A stretch of 52,298 nt of DNA from Bacteroidales bacterium (GTDB lineage: Bacteria; Bacteroidota; Bacteroidia; Bacteroidales; UBA7960). The notes below the pieces were generated by a model. It was not told the DNA's origin, did not search any database, and worked only from the letters and a program-made list of their open reading frames with translations. The first letter of the stretch is position 1. Each line of letters begins with the position of its first letter. This document shows, piece by piece, positions 41,259 to 50,166 of the stretch. The translations under genes and the position numbers were made by a program. Location of the stretch: the NCBI GenBank assembly GCA_003552075.1, contig PUOJ01000050.1, positions 1 to 52,298 on the forward strand. The letters run 5' to 3'.

Positions 41259-41374
41259 GATATGTCTTTGATTTACTTGTTTTTACAATGCGTCGGGTGC
41301 CTGTGCTTCCGGTTCATTGCCTTTGCTTTGTCGTTCAGGCAAAGGGCCCGGAGGCACCGCTTTTTCCTTTGGCT

Positions 41375-44314
41375 TTATATGTCGAGGCTGAGCCCGAGTG
41401 AAATGGTACGTACCTGCGGGTGGGTAAAGAAGTCGGTGCCCCTTCTGAGGTCATCGGCACCGGCATAGTTCACTTCCGGATCCATGCCGCTGTAGTTGGT
41501 AAAGGTGAGCAGGTTTTCGCCTGACACGAAGACCCGTGCACTCCTCATCCCCATCCTGGCCACCACGTCCGGGTCGAACCGGTAGGACAGCCGCAAGTTT
41601 TTCACCCGGAGGTAGGAGCCATCTTCAATGAAACGGCTGGATATCCTGTTGTTATTGTTCGGATCCAGCTCCGAAGCCCTGGGGACGTCGGTTTCGTCGC
41701 CAGGCTGCTGCCAGCGGTCAAGTACCGCAGTGGTCTGGTTGTCGCTGCCCTTCATGGACTCGATATAGATGCGGGTGCCATTGAAAATGTCGTTGCCATA
41801 AGAGAACTGCAGGAAGACACTCAGCTCGAAGTTCTGATACCTGAACCGGTTGGTAAGGCCTCCGGTGAAGTCTGGGTTAGGATCTCCAATTTTGGTCCGG
41901 TCTTCCGAGGTGACCTGTCCGTCGCCGGTGATGTCGGCAAATACGATGTCGCCGGTCGAGGGGTCCACGCCCAGGCTCTTGTATCCATAGAAGATCCCGA
42001 TGGGCTCTCCTTCTCGCACGCTGTTGCTTCCCCTGCCGAGGTTATCCAGGGGCTGGCCCTGGTACAGCTCGAGCACCTTGTTGCGGTTTCTGCTGATATT
42101 GAAGTCGGTAGACCAGGAGAACACCGTGTTGTCGATGTTGACGGTGCTCAGGGTGAGTTCGATGCCCCGGTTTTCCAGTTCGCCGATGTTGGAGGTGATG
42201 CTGCCATATCCTGTGGTATAGGATATGGGGCGGCTAAAGAGCAGGTCCTTGGTGTGGTTGTAGTAGTAGTCGACGCTCATTTCGATGCGGTCGTCATACA
42301 GGCCCACATCCACGCCTGCGTTGTACTGGTAGGTTGTTTCCCATTTGAGGTCTGGGTTGGCGATGCCACGTGGGAAGATCCCGGACTGCCCGAGGTAGTT
42401 TGCGCCTCCTCCGTAGAGTGAGAGGTAGGCAAAGTCGGGGATGCCGTCGTTACCGGTGATGCCATACCCGGCACGCCACCGCAGCTCGCTTATGGGGGTT
42501 CCCCAGGCGCGGAAGAAGTCTTCTTCTGACATGCGCCAGGCCACGGATGCGGCAGGGAAGAAGCCGTAACGGTTTTCATCCCAAAAGCGTGAAGAGCCGT
42601 CATAGCGTGCGGTAAAGGAGAGGATGTAGCGGTAGTCATAGTTATAGCGCAGCTGGCCAAAGAAGGAGTTCATCCCGCGGTCTGTAGCATTGGCGGAGGC
42701 TTCTGATATGGTGCCTGCCTCTGCCACATACTGAAAGTAGGCGTTGGGAAAGTCTACACCGCGGATGAAGGAGTTGCGGCGCTCAAACCGTTCAAACGAG
42801 TAGCCGCCAAGCACTTCCATGTTGTGCACTTCGTCGAAGGTGTTAAGGTAGCGCAGGGTATTGTTCGACACGATGTTGAGCACGTTGCTCAGACCTTCCA
42901 GGCCGATGCCGTTGGAGCGTGCGCCCTGGCGCGTGATGGCCGGGTCATAGCTGTGTTCGCGCAGGCTCAGGTAGTCAAAGCCCCAGGTGGTATTGAAGGT
43001 GAGGTTGTCGAGAATGCGGTAGTCGGCGAAGATGTTACCAATGGTCCTATAGTTATGTGCTTCATTGATGGCTTCCTTGCCGATGGCTACCGGGTTGGCG
43101 AAGGGGGCATCTTCGTTATACGTGCCATCTTCATTGTATACCGGATAGATGGAAGGGTTGGCGATGGCGTTGGCCAGCGGCGCATTTAGCGACTGGTCGC
43201 CTTCCACCCGGTTGTTCAGGGCATAGGACACCCCCACGTTCATCCCGATGTCGAGGCGTTCATTGACCGTGTGGTCAAGATTGAGCCGGCCGCTAAGCCG
43301 CTCGTATGAAGTGCCGATCAGCACCCCTTCCTGGTTCAGGTAGCTGCCCGACACATAAAACTGGGTTTGCTCCTCCCCGCCCCTGGCGGAGAGCTCGTAG
43401 TTCATCGTTGGGGCAGTCGACAGGACCTCGCTGAGCCAATCGGTGTCCACCATGGCTGCTGGATCACCGGGCTGTGTCCCTTTCAGTTCGTGCCATTGCT
43501 GCGCGTTGAGCATGTCCAGGCGATTTTCTATGTCTTGCATGCCGGTGGTGGCATTGAAGCTGATTTGCGTCTCTGCCTGGTCTCCTCGTTTGGTGGTGAT
43601 CAGGATAACGCCATTGGTGGCCCTTGCCCCGTATATGGCTGCCGCCGAGGCGTCTTTCAGGACGGTGACGGACTCGATGTCGTTGGGGTTGATGTCTGAC
43701 AGGGCGTCGATGCCTTGTCCGGAAAATCCAACCTGTCCGAAGTCACCGGTGGTCACCGGGATGCCGTCTACCACCACCAGCGGTTGGTTGCCGGCCGAGA
43801 TGGAGCTGCTTCCCCTGATCCGGATGGCGTTGGCGGCACCAGGGGTGCCGGAGCTCTGGGTGATCTGTAAGCCCGCCGAGCGCCCTTGCAGCACACCGTC
43901 GATGGTACGCATGTTTGACTCTTCCAGGTCTTCGGAGCTCACTACGCCGACAGATCCGGATATCAGGCGCCGGGACTCTGTGCCGTAGCCGGTGACGATC
44001 ACTTCGCCCAGCTCAGCCACATCGAGCTCCATCCCGACGTTAATCACGCTGCGGCCTTCGACCGGGATGGTTTCTGGACGCATGCCCACGAAGGTGAAGC
44101 GCAGGGTGTCTTCTGGCGAAACGGCGATCTCATAGCGTCCGTCGCCATCGGTGATGGTGCCACGGGTGGTTCCCTGCACCGTCACGGTAACCCCGGGAAG
44201 GGTAATATCGCCTTCGTCGACCGAGGTCACCACGCCGCTCACCGTCATGCGGTCGGCTTTCACCACAAGGGTGGCCATCAATAAGATGAGCATGGAAAGA
44301 AAGATGTTCTTCAT
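41375..44314 (-). CDS. SusC-like TonB-dependent outer-membrane transporter
   Basis: A 979-residue SusC/RagA family TonB-linked transporter. After the signal peptide (residues 1-20) comes a carboxypeptidase-like regulatory domain (about 24-95, VSGVVTSVDEGDITLPGVTVTV). The plug domain follows (about 105-230), with the SusC signature around VTVLKDASAAAIYGARATNGVILITTKRG. The rest is a 22-strand beta-barrel ending in the typical terminal strand (VRTISLGLSLDI). With SusD it forms a pedal-bin importer powered by TonB/ExbBD. It is short for the family (usually about 1,000-1,100 residues), which some peptide-importing RagAB-type systems share. It follows the isoaspartyl dipeptidase gene by 84 bases, with the 15-bp TTTAACCCGTGTACA motif in between. 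Confidence 0.96.
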   Translation of the reverse strand: MKNIFLSMLILLMATLVVKADRMTVSGVVTSVDEGDITLPGVTVTVQGTTRGTITDGDGRYEIAVSPEDTLRFTFVGMRPETIPVEGRSVINVGMELDVAELGEVIVTGYGTESRRLISGSVGVVSSEDLEESNMRTIDGVLQGRSAGLQITQSSGTPGAANAIRIRGSSSISAGNQPLVVVDGIPVTTGDFGQVGFSGQGIDALSDINPNDIESVTVLKDASAAAIYGARATNGVILITTKRGDQAETQISFNATTGMQDIENRLDMLNAQQWHELKGTQPGDPAAMVDTDWLSEVLSTAPTMNYELSARGGEEQTQFYVSGSYLNQEGVLIGTSYERLSGRLNLDHTVNERLDIGMNVGVSYALNNRVEGDQSLNAPLANAIANPSIYPVYNEDGTYNEDAPFANPVAIGKEAINEAHNYRTIGNIFADYRILDNLTFNTTWGFDYLSLREHSYDPAITRQGARSNGIGLEGLSNVLNIVSNNTLRYLNTFDEVHNMEVLGGYSFERFERRNSFIRGVDFPNAYFQYVAEAGTISEASANATDRGMNSFFGQLRYNYDYRYILSFTARYDGSSRFWDENRYGFFPAASVAWRMSEEDFFRAWGTPISELRWRAGYGITGNDGIPDFAYLSLYGGGANYLGQSGIFPRGIANPDLKWETTYQYNAGVDVGLYDDRIEMSVDYYYNHTKDLLFSRPISYTTGYGSITSNIGELENRGIELTLSTVNIDNTVFSWSTDFNISRNRNKVLELYQGQPLDNLGRGSNSVREGEPIGIFYGYKSLGVDPSTGDIVFADITGDGQVTSEDRTKIGDPNPDFTGGLTNRFRYQNFELSVFLQFSYGNDIFNGTRIYIESMKGSDNQTTAVLDRWQQPGDETDVPRASELDPNNNNRISSRFIEDGSYLRVKNLRLSYRFDPDVVARMGMRSARVFVSGENLLTFTNYSGMDPEVNYAGADDLRRGTDFFTHPQVRTISLGLSLDI

Positions 44315-44350
44315 AGTGATTGCGTATTTGGTTTATTGATTATGATGTGA

Positions 44351-44365
44351 TGTACACGGGTTAAA
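44351..44365 (-). promoter_or_regulatory. 15-bp shared motif upstream of susC
   Basis: TTTAACCCGTGTACA on the minus strand, 36 bases before the susC start; identical to the copy before the YfcC gene. No -7 box is seen between iadA and susC. Confidence 0.45.
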
Positions 44366-44398
44366 GGGCTACTGAGGGGTGCGGTTTGGTGTGTCTGG

Positions 44399-45556
44399 TT
44401 ATTCATACGTGCCTTTCCGCAACATTTTTCCGTCCTTCACCATCATCTTGCCCCTGGCACAGAGGTGAACGATGCGAAAGTCCTTGTCCACCAACAGGAG
44501 GTCGGCATCTTTTCCCGGGGCGACACGGCCTTTGCCTTGCAGCTTGAGGATGTCAGCCACGTTGGAGGTGACGGGCTGCAGTGCTTTTTCCAGGGGCAGG
44601 TCTTCTTCCAGGACACAATCCCGCAGCTCATCCATCATCGATTTCAGTCCGCCGGATTCCAGCCTCACCAGCTCTCCCTTTTCGTTGAACTGTGGCAGGG
44701 AGCCTGCGCCGTCGCTGCTCATCGTGACATGTGCCAGGGGCACGCCGGCTTTTAATAGTGCCACAATGCCTTTAGACGGTTTAATTTCCTCGTCAGGAAA
44801 GATGGGATATGCACTTGTGGTGAAGTCCACGTAGCCGTGTTTGCCGTATTCTTTGGCGTCTTCAAAAATATATTCATTGCGGTTACAGTGCGTTGGCAGA
44901 AACTGTGTCAGCTTGAGTTCACTGAAGTTGACGGCATCATAGAGCGGCTGAAATGGGTTTTCCGCATCGCCCATATGGATGTTTACGATGCCCGACTTGC
45001 CGCCCAGCATTGCGCCTACGCGCGAATGTGCGGCCAGCCGGATAAGCTCCGACACCGTGGGCGTCGAAGACCGGTGGTCCGACAAGGCGATCTCCCCGGT
45101 ACCGATCACCTCTTCGATCATGCTGATGTCTTTGCCGACATCTCCCAGGATGGTGGGAGTTGGCACCTGGTAGGCCCCAGTATACATATACGCACTGACG
45201 CCTTCTGCGCGCAGGCCTTTGGCTTTCATGAGCACGGAGCGCAGGTCGCGGGTGAGGCCGTCGGTGCCGAGGCAGCCCACAACGGTAGTCACGCCGGCTT
45301 CTAGCATCCTGCTTAAGGGCATCTCTGGCGTCCGGCTGGCCGGGCCACCCTCTCCGCCCGCGCCGGCGATGTGCACGTGTGAGTCGATGAGTCCGGGAAA
45401 CAGGCGGAGCCCCGTCCCGTCAATGACGTCCACATCCAGGTTTTCAGGTGGTGTAATCTTTTTGCCGACGGCCACGACCTGGGTGGCAGCCACCAGGACA
45501 TCCATTGGCCCGAGGTGATCCGGTGCATACACCTCGCAGTTGGTGAACAGTATCAT
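44399..45556 (-). CDS. iadA: Isoaspartyl dipeptidase (beta-aspartyl peptidase)
   Basis: A 385-residue amidohydrolase-superfamily enzyme that hydrolyses beta-Asp-X dipeptides, including the beta-Asp-Arg released from cyanophycin, in the cytosol (no signal peptide). Metal ligands are visible in FPGLIDSHVHI (H60, H62) and in the IHMGD and PTHCNRN segments. The catalytic Asp is in MSSDGAGSLP. ALSDHRSS is the family signature. At the position of the carboxylated Lys in the E. coli enzyme there is Glu155 (GEIALSDHRS), as in the subset of homologues that do not use carboxylated Lys. The ATG at 45556 aligns with other IadA N-termini; a GTG at 45580 is possible. It is the promoter-proximal gene of the cyanophycin operon. 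Confidence 0.95.
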   Translation of the reverse strand: MILFTNCEVYAPDHLGPMDVLVAATQVVAVGKKITPPENLDVDVIDGTGLRLFPGLIDSHVHIAGAGGEGGPASRTPEMPLSRMLEAGVTTVVGCLGTDGLTRDLRSVLMKAKGLRAEGVSAYMYTGAYQVPTPTILGDVGKDISMIEEVIGTGEIALSDHRSSTPTVSELIRLAAHSRVGAMLGGKSGIVNIHMGDAENPFQPLYDAVNFSELKLTQFLPTHCNRNEYIFEDAKEYGKHGYVDFTTSAYPIFPDEEIKPSKGIVALLKAGVPLAHVTMSSDGAGSLPQFNEKGELVRLESGGLKSMMDELRDCVLEEDLPLEKALQPVTSNVADILKLQGKGRVAPGKDADLLLVDKDFRIVHLCARGKMMVKDGKMLRKGTYE

Positions 45557-45674
45557 TATGTGTGTATTTAAGGTCAGCACTAATAAAGTCGAAAAGCACT
45601 GGCTTGCCAGGCATGATGGGTTTTGGCAACCCCATGACAGTTATTGGCCTTCAGGCTCCTCATTGCAACAAAGA

Positions 45675-45682
45675 CAAATTTA
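45675..45682 (-). promoter_or_regulatory. Candidate -7 box TAAATTTG for the cyanophycin operon
   Basis: Exact TAnnTTTG on the minus strand, predicting a leader of about 110 nt before iadA. It is the only such match between iadA and deoC on this strand. Confidence 0.5.
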
Positions 45683-45820
45683 GTAAGTTTTTTAAAATAT
45701 TTATTAATTCGGCTCTTATTTCTTTCGCGGTCATCAAATACACCTTTGCTGTATCCATTTTAAAAATATATTACCTTTACAGGTCGAAAATTGTGGCACA
45801 CAAATTAAAAATCGTGACCT

Positions 45821-46681
45821 ATGACGGATTTTACCAACACACCTGAGATTGCTGATGAGGACATCCGGCAACGTACGGAAACAATATTGCAGGATGCGCG
45901 TGAAACTTCCGATATGGGAAAGGTTTATCGTGAATTGCTTGGGGTGATCGACCTGACCACCCTGGAGGGCACCGACACGAAGAGGCGGGTGGAAGAGCTT
46001 TGCAACCAGGCGGTGTCATTTTCGGCTTTGCCTGATGGGTTGCCTGATGTGGCGGCGGTTTGTGTCTATCCGCCTTTTGTGGCGCAGGCCCGCAAGTTGT
46101 TGGAAAACACAGGCATCAGTGTGGCGTCCGTAGCCGGTGCCTTCCCTTCCGGTCAGTCGCCGCTTTTTGTAAAGATGGCGGAGGTACGGTATGCTGTGGA
46201 CGAGGGTGCACAGGAGATCGACATGGTCATCTCACGCGGGAAGTTCCTGGAGGGCGAATACAGTGAGGTTTTTGATGAGATCGCCGCCATCAGGGAAGCC
46301 TGTAAGGATGCGCACCTGAAGGTTATTTTGGAGACTGGGGAGTTGAAGACGGCCACCAACATTCGTCGTGCCAGCGAGATCGCCTTGGAGGCAGGGTGTC
46401 ATTTCCTCAAGACTTCCACGGGGAAGGTCAAGCCGGCGGCCACGCCGGAGGCCATGCTGGTGATGCTGGAGGCGATCCGCGACCACCACAAAAAAACCGG
46501 CCTGATGACCGGTATCAAGCCTGCCGGGGGCATTTCTGACCCCGAGACGGCCCTTGCTTATTATCGTCTCACCCGCGAGGTGCTTGGCTCCAAGCGGCTG
46601 AGCAAAAAGTGGTTCCGCATAGGAGCCAGCCGCCTGGCCGGCTCCCTGGTGGAGGCTATCCGCAATGCAAAAAACGCCTGA
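45821..46681 (+). CDS. deoC: Deoxyribose-phosphate aldolase
   Basis: A 286-residue class I aldolase that cleaves 2-deoxyribose 5-phosphate into acetaldehyde and glyceraldehyde 3-phosphate in deoxynucleoside catabolism. The Schiff-base Lys is K197 in CHFLKTSTGK, and the second catalytic Lys is K233 in GIKPAGGIS. VCVYPPFV and EIDMVISRGKFLEGEY are further family landmarks. The N-terminal ~35 residues extend beyond minimal DeoC, like the longer Bacteroidota forms. A TACCTTTA box (45772-45779) is a weak promoter candidate. Its 3' end overlaps the glutamine synthetase gene on the other strand by 26 bases. Confidence 0.96.
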   Translation: MTDFTNTPEIADEDIRQRTETILQDARETSDMGKVYRELLGVIDLTTLEGTDTKRRVEELCNQAVSFSALPDGLPDVAAVCVYPPFVAQARKLLENTGISVASVAGAFPSGQSPLFVKMAEVRYAVDEGAQEIDMVISRGKFLEGEYSEVFDEIAAIREACKDAHLKVILETGELKTATNIRRASEIALEAGCHFLKTSTGKVKPAATPEAMLVMLEAIRDHHKKTGLMTGIKPAGGISDPETALAYYRLTREVLGSKRLSKKWFRIGASRLAGSLVEAIRNAKNA

Positions 46682-48161
46682 CCAGCTTCATGGTCTCTTC
46701 GGTGTTTCCGCTTAGCTTTTCCCTCAAGTTCTCGTCATCGTAAGCTTCCAGCGTGTTGATCACGCCATCCAGCAAGGTGTCGGGGAACACGTCATACTTT
46801 TTGTACACCTCGGCCTGTTCCCTAAGGTAGGATGCGGCCTTCCTGCAGGAATAGGGCAGCTGGGCCAACTGTTGCTGGCGTTCCTTGTGTTTTTCATCAA
46901 AGATGTTGACATCCACATAGGTCTTTTCGGCCAGCTCGAGGGCGTTGGGCATCTCCAGTCCGTGGCGTGCGCCCACGCAGAGGCCTGCGATCAGCAGGTA
47001 GATGTCTGCGGAGCCATCAGGGCAACGGAACTCAAAGGTCTGCTTGTCTCGCAGGTCTTTATCCTGTGGACATTCATTCGGGTTTTCCCTGGCGACCATG
47101 TCGCCCGATCCGACCCAGCCGAGGGGTACGCGCACGAGGGTGGAACGGTTACGTTCACCCCAACATACGTTGGTAGGCGCTTCCTGGTGGGGTACCAGGC
47201 GAAAATAGCTGGTAGGAATGGTGTTGCCAAAGGCAGAGAGCGAAGGTGCGAGGTCGAGGATCCCGGCGATGACCTTGCGTGCGGGGTCGCTGATGCGGTC
47301 ATTCTCAAGGGTCACATTCTCCCCGTCTTTCATGATGCGCATGTGGATGTGCATGCCGCTTCCGGCCTTGCCTGCCGTGATCTTGGGTGCGAGACTCATG
47401 GTCACGCCGTACTGGTAAGCCACCTGGCGCAGGATCCACTTGGCAATGATCAGTTGGTCGGCAGCAGACTCCACGTCTGTAGGCAGAAATTCGATCTCGT
47501 TTTGCTCATAATCAAATTCATCATCAGAAAAATTGCCCACCTCCGAATGGGAATATTTGATCTGCGCCCCGGTTTGTGCCATGGCCATCATCGCATCCAT
47601 CCGAAGCTGCTCCCACTTCACGAAAGGCACCGACTCGTGGTAGGCACGCTGGTCAGTCGCCCGGTACAGCGGGTCTTTCTCACTGATCACATAGTATTCG
47701 ATCTCTCCCATCACCTCCATTCCATAACCGGTCTGTTCCAGGAGCTCCTGGTGTGCCTTGCGCATGATGTTCTCCGGTGCACTCGCCAGGGGCTTGCCAT
47801 CCTTGTCGTAATAGGAACAGAGGATGTCCAGCGTCGGGATCTCCGTGAACGGGTTCATGAAGGCCGTGCGAAAGCGGGGGACGACATACAGGTCGGAAGA
47901 CCCGGCCTCCAGAAAGGAGAACAAGCTGCTGCCATCTACGCGCTCTCCCGTCGACAGGATGGTGTCCAGGTGTTCCCTGCTCTGGATCACAAAGTTCAGG
48001 GCCTTGAGGCGGCCATCGCCGCCCACATAACGAAAGTTTACTACCTCGATTTCGTTTTCCTGCACAAAGCGGATGATGTCCTCCTTGGTAAAATCAGCAG
48101 GGGATTTGTGCAAATAACGAACCAGTGGGTTGGGGTTTAACAGATATTGATTTTCTTCCAT
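46656..48161 (-). CDS. Glutamine synthetase family protein
   Basis: A 501-residue type I-like glutamine synthetase, making glutamine from glutamate, ammonia and ATP. The beta-grasp N-terminal domain (about 15-120) has NFRYVGGDGRLKALNF and the GSSLFSF segment. The catalytic domain shows GEIEYYVI and QNEIEFLP (metal-binding Glu), GKAGSGMHIHM with the catalytic-region His, and RNRSTLVRVP. The Tyr adenylylation site of Enterobacteria is not recognised. It may equally be a gamma-glutamylamine-type homologue, but the overall motif set is that of a true synthetase. It converges on and overlaps deoC; a divergent Hsp20 gene lies upstream. Confidence 0.93.
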   Translation of the reverse strand: MEENQYLLNPNPLVRYLHKSPADFTKEDIIRFVQENEIEVVNFRYVGGDGRLKALNFVIQSREHLDTILSTGERVDGSSLFSFLEAGSSDLYVVPRFRTAFMNPFTEIPTLDILCSYYDKDGKPLASAPENIMRKAHQELLEQTGYGMEVMGEIEYYVISEKDPLYRATDQRAYHESVPFVKWEQLRMDAMMAMAQTGAQIKYSHSEVGNFSDDEFDYEQNEIEFLPTDVESAADQLIIAKWILRQVAYQYGVTMSLAPKITAGKAGSGMHIHMRIMKDGENVTLENDRISDPARKVIAGILDLAPSLSAFGNTIPTSYFRLVPHQEAPTNVCWGERNRSTLVRVPLGWVGSGDMVARENPNECPQDKDLRDKQTFEFRCPDGSADIYLLIAGLCVGARHGLEMPNALELAEKTYVDVNIFDEKHKERQQQLAQLPYSCRKAASYLREQAEVYKKYDVFPDTLLDGVINTLEAYDDENLREKLSGNTEETMKLVRRFLHCG

Positions 48162-48406
48162 GGTAGATGAGATTTTATATGGTTAATACTCGCTTTTTGC
48201 CTGTATGTTTGAAAGGAGCGCCAAACATAAGGAAAAAAAACAAACCGGCGAAAATCAAGCCAAAATGGCTGGTTTTTTGCGGGGCAACGTGATTTTGACC
48301 TGCTATTCGCGCCAAATTGTCTGGTTTTGCCTTTGGATTTACAACGGAACGGCTTTTGTTCCATGTTGGACAGCAAAAATGATGTATCACAAAAAAGGAA
48401 AGAATC

Positions 48407-48814
48407 ATGACTATTATCAGATGGCATAAGCGTCCCCTGATGGACAACAGGTTTGAAAGGGATTTTGACACCGGCTTTGAAAGAAGCTGCGGTTGCGTTC
48501 CCGCCACCAACATCCTGGAAAACGAGCAGGCATTTGACATTCAGCTGGCTGTTCCGGGCATGAACAAAGAGGACTTCAAGATGGAGATGGAAGAGAACAT
48601 CCTGACGGTTACCTTTGAAAAGAAGGAAGAAGAAAAGCCTGCGGGCGAATATTTGCGCCGTGAGTTTGAGTTGGATGATTTCACCCGCTCCTTCTCCATC
48701 CCCAAAACTGCTGATGCAGAAAATATCAGGGCAAAATACGACAATGGAATCCTGCACATCACCGTGCCCAAGATCGACAAGGCAAGGTTGAGCAAGCAGA
48801 TCAAGGTTTCCTAA
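48407..48814 (+). CDS. Hsp20/alpha-crystallin family small heat-shock protein
   Basis: A 135-residue ATP-independent holdase chaperone. A short N-terminal arm (1-33) precedes the alpha-crystallin domain (about 34-128): ATNILENEQAFDIQLAVPGMNKEDF, ILTVTFEKKEEE, and the conserved GILHITVPK closing strand (near residue 113). The C-terminal tail (KIDKARLSKQIKVS) carries IKV in place of the usual I-x-I/V anchor. Starts at 48407 with ATG. It is monocistronic, divergent from glutamine synthetase and followed by a strong terminator. No CIRCE or other known heat-shock operator was seen upstream. Confidence 0.96.
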   Translation: MTIIRWHKRPLMDNRFERDFDTGFERSCGCVPATNILENEQAFDIQLAVPGMNKEDFKMEMEENILTVTFEKKEEEKPAGEYLRREFELDDFTRSFSIPKTADAENIRAKYDNGILHITVPKIDKARLSKQIKVS

Positions 48815-48878
48815 AGGCAAAGGTCCGCCAGCGCATCATCACGCACAAAGGACGTGTCCTTCCAGATTAACCAACACA

Positions 48879-48909
48879 GGGTGTCTCAATTTTGAGGCGC
48901 CCTTTTTTT
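48879..48909 (+). terminator. Rho-independent terminator after Hsp20 gene
   Basis: A fully paired 10-bp stem GGGTGTCTCA/TGAGGCGCCC (two G-U pairs), loop ATTT, then seven T. It overlaps the 3' end of the convergent epimerase gene. Confidence 0.9.
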
Positions 48910-50166
48910 ATAATATGCTTTATACCAGTCGACAAAGGCTTCAATGCCTTTTTGCACCGGGGTGCCGGGTTTATGTCCGGTGGTGTCTTCGAGGGCTTTG
49001 GTATCAGCCCAGGTGGCTGGCACGTCTCCTGGCTGCATGGGCATCATGTTCTTTGACGCGGTTTTGCCCAGGGCGTTTTCGAGTGCTTCTATGAAGTCCA
49101 TCAGTTTCACCGGGTTGCCATTGCCTATGTTGTACACGCAATGGGGCACATTGCTGGTTCCCGGGTCGGGCACTTTCCCATCCCACTGGGGGTTCGGCCT
49201 TGCAGGGTGTTCCGTCACCCTGATGACGCCTTCGACAATATCATCCACGTAAGTGAAATCCCGCATCATGTGGCCATTGTTAAAGACCTGTATGGGTTGA
49301 CCTTCCAGGATGGCTTTTGTAAAGAGGAACAGGGCCATGTCGGGGCGCCCCCAGGGGCCGTAAACGGTAAAAAAGCGCAACCCGGTGGCGGGGATGTCAA
49401 AAAGGTGGCTATAGGTATGTGCCATCAGCTCATTGCTTTTCTTGCTGGCGGCATATAGCGACACGGGATGGTCCACGTTGTCGTTTACGGAAAAGGGCAT
49501 GTCGGTGTTCTTGCCGTAAACAGAGCTGGAGGAGGCGTACACCAGGTGCTTTACGGGATGCGCCCTGCAGGCTTCAAGGATGTTGAGGAAGCCGGTGATG
49601 TTGGCATCCACGTAAGCCTGCGGGTGGGTCAGCGAATAGCGCACACCGGCCTGTGCGGCCAGGTGGATCACGTAGTCGAAGCGCTCTTCGGCAAACAATG
49701 CCATCAGGGCGTCCCGGTCGGCCAAGTCCAGCTTATGGAAGGTGTAAGGCTTGTTGGGATGCGAGGCCCGGGGGTGATGGCGAGGTGCCAGTTTGGCACC
49801 GTGTGGCTCTTCCGCTTGTGGGCTTGCGTTTTCCGGACCTGTGGCACTGTGCGATTGCGTGTGCGGCTTATGTGTTGGGTGTGGCGTTGGCTGCGGATTC
49901 CTTTGTGTATGCGGGCTTGTGCCTGGTGCTGCGTGTCTTTCTGTTGGATGTGGGTCTTCGGATGGTTCCGCGCGCTCTTGCTGCGGATTTTCTTCCACGG
50001 CGGAAGGGTCTATCCCGGCCTGCCTGAGGCGGTCGTATTTCAGGCGGACATCGTAATAGTCGTTGATACTGTCCAGGCCCACAACCTGGTAACCCCTGTC
50101 AAGCATGGCATTGGCGACATGAAACCCAATAAATCCGGCCGTTCCGGTGATGAGAACTTTCTTCAT
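48886..50166 (-). CDS. UDP-glucuronate 4-epimerase-like NAD-dependent epimerase with an ~84-residue insertion
   Basis: A 426-residue extended short-chain dehydrogenase. The NAD loop is GTAGFIG (8-14), and the opening [16 protein letters not shown] (32-47) and [23 protein letters not shown] are typical of UDP-glucuronate 4-epimerases, which make UDP-galacturonate for surface polysaccharide. The catalytic pair is Tyr238 and Lys242 ([11 protein letters not shown]). Between RLRQAGI and YTFHKLDL the family is normally contiguous. Here residues about 56-139 are inserted, rich in Pro, His, Thr, Ser, Gln and Glu and without recognisable fold; removing them leaves the usual ~342 residues. A strong octamer array precedes the start. 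Confidence 0.9.
   Translation of the reverse strand: MKKVLITGTAGFIGFHVANAMLDRGYQVVGLDSINDYYDVRLKYDRLRQAGIDPSAVEENPQQERAEPSEDPHPTERHAAPGTSPHTQRNPQPTPHPTHKPHTQSHSATGPENASPQAEEPHGAKLAPRHHPRASHPNKPYTFHKLDLADRDALMALFAEERFDYVIHLAAQAGVRYSLTHPQAYVDANITGFLNILEACRAHPVKHLVYASSSSVYGKNTDMPFSVNDNVDHPVSLYAASKKSNELMAHTYSHLFDIPATGLRFFTVYGPWGRPDMALFLFTKAILEGQPIQVFNNGHMMRDFTYVDDIVEGVIRVTEHPARPNPQWDGKVPDPGTSNVPHCVYNIGNGNPVKLMDFIEALENALGKTASKNMMPMQPGDVPATWADTKALEDTTGHKPGTPVQKGIEAFVDWYKAYYKKRAPQN
49750..50001 (-). repeat. In-frame low-complexity insertion within the epimerase gene
   Basis: About 252 bases encoding a Pro/His/Thr/Ser-rich segment, G/T-rich on the plus strand with degenerate GTGTGCGGC-like motifs. 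The frame is maintained on both sides, and the opposite strand is also open with a Cys/Gly-rich frame. Confidence 0.7.

Noticed and set aside
39915-44314. SusCD pair as a glycan utilisation locus
   Set aside because: No carbohydrate-active enzyme is adjacent; all degradative neighbours are peptidases, so a peptide substrate is favoured.
46872-48140. 422-codon open frame on the plus strand
   Set aside because: Antisense to the glutamine synthetase gene, which has clear motifs; the translated frame shows no domain.
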